Positions 61,066 to 64,000 of a DNA stretch of 64,000 nucleotides are shown one piece after another (the first letter of the stretch is position 1; each line of letters starts with the position of its first letter). The DNA comes from Maribellus sediminis. GTDB taxonomy: Bacteria; Bacteroidota; Bacteroidia; Bacteroidales; Prolixibacteraceae. A program made the translations under genes and the position numbers. The DNA is taken from contig NZ_WXUB01000008.1 of the NCBI RefSeq assembly GCF_011799805.1, positions 62,001 to 126,000 on the forward strand. Direction: 5' to 3'. The notes below the pieces were generated by a model. That model saw only the letters and a list, made by a program, of their open reading frames with translations. It was not told the DNA's origin and did no database searches.

Positions 61066-62790
61066 ATGGACAAAATTTGGGACTTAAAGAAACAAGGCGA
61101 CCAAAACGAGGTAAAACACCTCTCTGCGGCGTTGAATGTTAACATGGTGATCGCCAGGCTACTGGTTCAGCGTGGCATAAAAACCTATAACGAAGCAAAA
61201 GCCTTTTTTCGACCCCGACTCAGCGATCTTCACGATCCGTTCCTGATGAAGGACATGGACAAGGCGGTTGAACGTTTACAGCGAGCTGTTGACAACCAGG
61301 AAAAAGTGATTGTTTATGGCGACTACGATGTGGATGGAACAACATCGGTAGCGCTGATGTACCAGTTCCTGAAACAGCGAATTAAAGAAATTGAATATTA
61401 TATTCCCGATCGATACAGCGAGGGCTACGGTATTTCGCCCAAGAGTATTGATTATGCCGTAGAAAACGGATTTACACTGGTGGTAGCGCTTGACTGCGGT
61501 ATAAAAGCAGTTGAAAAAATCGGGAAAGCCAAGGAGCGCGGTCTCGATTTTATTATTTGCGATCACCACAATCCGGGGGATCAAATACCGCCGGCAGCGG
61601 CAGTACTCGATCCAAAACAACCGGAATGTAACTATCCTTATAAAGAACTTTCGGGTTGTGGCGTAGGTTTCAAATTGCTTCAAGCCTACTCGAAACATAA
61701 CGATATTGATTACGAGGAAATATACGATCTGCTCGATCTGGTAGCTGTGAGTATTGCTGCCGACATTGTGCCTATTACCGGGGAAAACAGGGTGCTGGCT
61801 TATTACGGATTGAAGAAACTGAATTCGAATCCGGGAGTTGGCCTGCAAACCATCATCAATTTTGCCGGTATCAACGGAAGCGAGATCACCATCAGTGACA
61901 TTGTTTTTAAAATTGGTCCGCGTTTGAATGCTTCAGGAAGGATTGAACACGGAAAAAAATCGGTGCAGATCCTGGTGTCCGACGACGAAGATAAATCAGA
62001 TCTTTTGGGTGAAGAAATCGACTCGTTTAACGAGATCCGTAAAACCCTCGATCGCGATATTACCCAGGAAGCCCTGGACATGATTGAAGGCAACGAAGAG
62101 TTGAAAGACATGAACAGTACGGTGTTGTACAATCGCGACTGGCACAAAGGTGTGGTTGGTATTGTGGCATCACGCGTTACCGAGCAGTATTACCGGCCAA
62201 CGGTTATTTTAACTGAATCGAATGGCATGGCAACAGGTTCGGCACGTTCGGTACGCGACTTCGATTTGTATGAAGCGATCGGGCAATGCAGCGATCTGCT
62301 CGAATCGTATGGCGGGCACATGTATGCTGCCGGTCTTACGATGAGGATTGAAAATATTCCGGCGTTCAAACAACGTTTCGAAGAAATTGTGACCCGTCAG
62401 ATTACCGATCAGCAACAAATACAGACCGTTGAGGTAGACGCCAAAATCACGCTGAGCGAGATCACACCACGTTTTTTCAGAATATTAAAACAGTTTGCAC
62501 CTTTTGGACCACATAATATGACCCCGGTTTTTGTTACCGAAGATGTTTTCGATGCAGGTACCAGCCGTTTGGTTGGTAAAAATAAAGAGCACCTAAAACT
62601 CGACTTGGTGGAACCTGATGTCAACTCGGGAATTTTTCCCGGAATTGCGTTTAACCAATCGGATGCTTACGATCTGATCACCTCAGGATCGCCTTTCGAT
62701 ATTTGTTATTCGATTACGGAAAATGAATACCGGGGGAAAACCAACCTGCAGCTGTTTATCCGCGATATCAAGAAAAGGGATATTTTCTAA
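61066..62790 (+). CDS. recJ: Single-stranded-DNA-specific exonuclease RecJ
   Basis: 574 residues from ATG 61066. RecJ is a 5'-3' exonuclease for recombination and mismatch repair. The DHH domain has VYGDYDVDGTTSVAL (about residue 83) and FIICDHHNPGD. The DHHA1 domain has SYGGHMYAAGLTM (about residue 417), and a C-terminal OB-like part follows. Metal-binding Asp and His residues are present. Its end overlaps the convergent HAD gene by 4 nt. Confidence 0.95.
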   Translation: MDKIWDLKKQGDQNEVKHLSAALNVNMVIARLLVQRGIKTYNEAKAFFRPRLSDLHDPFLMKDMDKAVERLQRAVDNQEKVIVYGDYDVDGTTSVALMYQFLKQRIKEIEYYIPDRYSEGYGISPKSIDYAVENGFTLVVALDCGIKAVEKIGKAKERGLDFIICDHHNPGDQIPPAAAVLDPKQPECNYPYKELSGCGVGFKLLQAYSKHNDIDYEEIYDLLDLVAVSIAADIVPITGENRVLAYYGLKKLNSNPGVGLQTIINFAGINGSEITISDIVFKIGPRLNASGRIEHGKKSVQILVSDDEDKSDLLGEEIDSFNEIRKTLDRDITQEALDMIEGNEELKDMNSTVLYNRDWHKGVVGIVASRVTEQYYRPTVILTESNGMATGSARSVRDFDLYEAIGQCSDLLESYGGHMYAAGLTMRIENIPAFKQRFEEIVTRQITDQQQIQTVEVDAKITLSEITPRFFRILKQFAPFGPHNMTPVFVTEDVFDAGTSRLVGKNKEHLKLDLVEPDVNSGIFPGIAFNQSDAYDLITSGSPFDICYSITENEYRGKTNLQLFIRDIKKRDIF

Positions 62791-63422
62791 ACCCAACCGT
62801 TTTTTAGTAATTCCCCAAGATTATCCAGTACGGGAGCTCCGGTGCTTTTCAGGCGTCTTGCCGATTGATGCCCGTCGGCGATTAAAATACATTTTATGCC
62901 AAGTTGTTCGGCTACTTCATAATCATGAATGGTGTCGCCGATCATCACCGCATTGTCTTTGCTGATTTTGTTTTGCTCAATCAGTTGTTCCCCGCGTTCG
63001 ATCTTTGATGTGGCATAATGGTGATTGAGTCCGGCAATAGCATCGAAATAGTCGAAAATTCCTTGTTGTTTCAGCGTTTTTTCAAGCATATCTTCCTGCA
63101 TGGCAGATAAAACAAATTGCTTGTTGCCTTTATTTTGAAGATGAGCCAAAACTGCATTTGCAGCGGGATGTAGCGAGCAGTGTTCTACTTTATCGTTGTA
63201 CAGGTCAATGAATTCGCGTGCCGGTATTGCAAAATCTTCTTTGCTAAAATCGAATCCTATTGCGGCATAATAATCTTTAACCGGAAAGGAGAACACTTCT
63301 TTGTAATGGTTATGGCTCAACAGTGGTAACTGTCTTTTTTCAAGTAAAACATTAATCGAGGCAATGCAATGATCGAGGTCGTTGAGCAATGTACCGTTCC
63401 AATCCCAAATAACCGACTTCAT
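62787..63422 (-). CDS. HAD-superfamily phosphatase (Gph-like)
   Basis: 211 residues. Motif I is IWDWNGTLLND, with nucleophile Asp but Asn where most members have the second Asp. Motif II is FVLSAM, and motif III/IV is DAIAG...VMIGDTIHDYEVA. The cap lies between about residues 20 and 80. It resembles phosphoglycolate phosphatases. Substrate unknown. It overlaps the upstream acyltransferase stop by 1 nt (TAATG), so the two are coupled. Confidence 0.88.
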   Translation of the reverse strand: MKSVIWDWNGTLLNDLDHCIASINVLLEKRQLPLLSHNHYKEVFSFPVKDYYAAIGFDFSKEDFAIPAREFIDLYNDKVEHCSLHPAANAVLAHLQNKGNKQFVLSAMQEDMLEKTLKQQGIFDYFDAIAGLNHHYATSKIERGEQLIEQNKISKDNAVMIGDTIHDYEVAEQLGIKCILIADGHQSARRLKSTGAPVLDNLGELLKNGWV

Positions 63423-64000
63423 TAAGCTTCGGTGACTTTTAATTTATTAATGACCGGATTCGCGTAAACTTTTAGGAAGCGCTCCTGTAAATCGGTAATT
63501 GGATAATCGATGTTAACCATCGCTTGCTCAACCATTATTTCAAATTTCTTCTGCTCTTCTGCCGTGTACTTGTCTTTAAAGCGGTGTTCCTGCATCAGCA
63601 TATCGTAAGCCACGTAATTGCTTGGCCACAGTTTGAAGTTTTTGTAGATCTGTGTATCGATCATTTCCGCAATGCTGCGGATGTATTTATTGCGTTGTTC
63701 GTTATTTTCGGCCAGTGCAAAGTTGGTTTTAATAGGATCTCCAAATGCAAACCGGATGTTTCCTTTTGGCGCAAACATTCCCATCGACATACTTTTCAAA
63801 TCGTCTTTATTGGTTTTTAGTTCGCCGTAATGTTCAACTTTTATCAGCTCTTTCAGCTTTGTTAAACCACAGGGTTCAATTTCGTAGGAGATAGAAACCG
63901 GAACAATGTTAAGTTCGTTGAATCCATCGGAAATACCACCTTTGTTGCTCATGTTCAGCATCTTCAAAACGCTGTCCTGTGTTTTGTCGAAGCCGTCTTT
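63422..64000 (-). CDS. 1-acyl-glycerol-3-phosphate acyltransferase-like protein, 5'-truncated
   Basis: The frame is open to the window edge; 192 residues are present, the C-terminal part only. The visible start KDGFDKTQDSVLKML, then IVPVSISYEIEPC and GNIRFAFGDPI, resemble PlsC-family acyltransferases. The catalytic HxxxxD block would be upstream, outside the window. It is followed by the HAD phosphatase in an overlapping arrangement. Assignment is from pattern and is moderately sure. Confidence 0.72.
   Translation of the reverse strand, partial: KDGFDKTQDSVLKMLNMSNKGGISDGFNELNIVPVSISYEIEPCGLTKLKELIKVEHYGELKTNKDDLKSMSMGMFAPKGNIRFAFGDPIKTNFALAENNEQRNKYIRSIAEMIDTQIYKNFKLWPSNYVAYDMLMQEHRFKDKYTAEEQKKFEIMVEQAMVNIDYPITDLQERFLKVYANPVINKLKVTEA

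Overview
The window reads as chromosomal DNA of a member of the Bacteroidota. Five things point there. Many promoters carry the Bacteroidota form TTTG-19/21-TAnnTTTG. A secreted protein ends in a type IX secretion (Por) sorting domain. There is a complete actABCDEF alternative complex III. Arginine synthesis runs through an N-succinylornithine-type carbamoyltransferase. L31 is the cysteine-free type B form. The order ftsX-DUF3098-uppP-truB-queA and the Phd/RelE, GH43 and SPFH genes suggest a marine or gut Marinilabiliales/Prolixibacteraceae-like lineage, but that rank is inference. No CRISPR array, prophage, rRNA operon or intact insertion sequence is visible.

Layout. 0-6.9 kb (mostly minus strand): the 5' two thirds of lon, rpmE2, two tandem GNAT-like paralogues, a toxin-first RelE/Phd pair, a Bax-inhibitor-1 protein and an AlkD-like protein. 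6.9-10.4 kb: a flippase, a methyltransferase and an AI-2E-family permease. 10.6-18.5 kb: actA-F, encoding a quinol:acceptor oxidoreductase of the respiratory chain. 18.5-20.7 kb: two secreted GH43-type glycosidases. 21-25.6 kb: an NfeD-like protein with flotillin, then a NatAB-type ABC exporter. 25.7-28.1 kb: a cysteine-codon leader peptide with an attenuator-like hairpin set in front of cysteine synthase, then three small genes. 28.1-44.5 kb: carB and carA (minus strand) divergent from argR-GNAT-argG-argC-argD-proC-proB-proA-argF'-hisA-hisF-hisIE, an amino-acid supercluster. 44.7-49.5 kb: a hypothetical gene, then queA, truB, uppP, DUF3098 and ftsX on the minus strand. 50-52.6 kb: rplM-rpsI-rpsB-tsf. 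52.7-59 kb: an accessory stretch with a T9SS-exported protein, two related lipoproteins, two 30-residue membrane miniproteins, tRNA-Thr(CGT) and a 1-kb segment bounded by inverted repeats. 59-64 kb: lysS, recJ, a HAD phosphatase and the end of a PlsC-type acyltransferase.

The genes connect mainly through nitrogen and sulfur amino-acid supply. CarAB makes carbamoyl phosphate for ArgF' and for pyrimidines. The GNAT protein, ArgC, ArgD, ArgF' and ArgG cover most of the arginine route, and ProBAC makes proline from the same precursor, glutamate. ArgR sits at the divergent point, with two ARG boxes over its own promoter. The regulatory DNA is the most unusual part. The cysteine synthase gene has what looks like a classical leader-peptide attenuator (Cys-Cys-Cys codons, with three mutually exclusive hairpins). 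carA has its own leader, with a short reading frame ending in Arg-Arg and then a terminator. The second candidate for something undescribed is the pair of YLSYRDLK miniproteins in the 54.9-58.1 kb accessory stretch.
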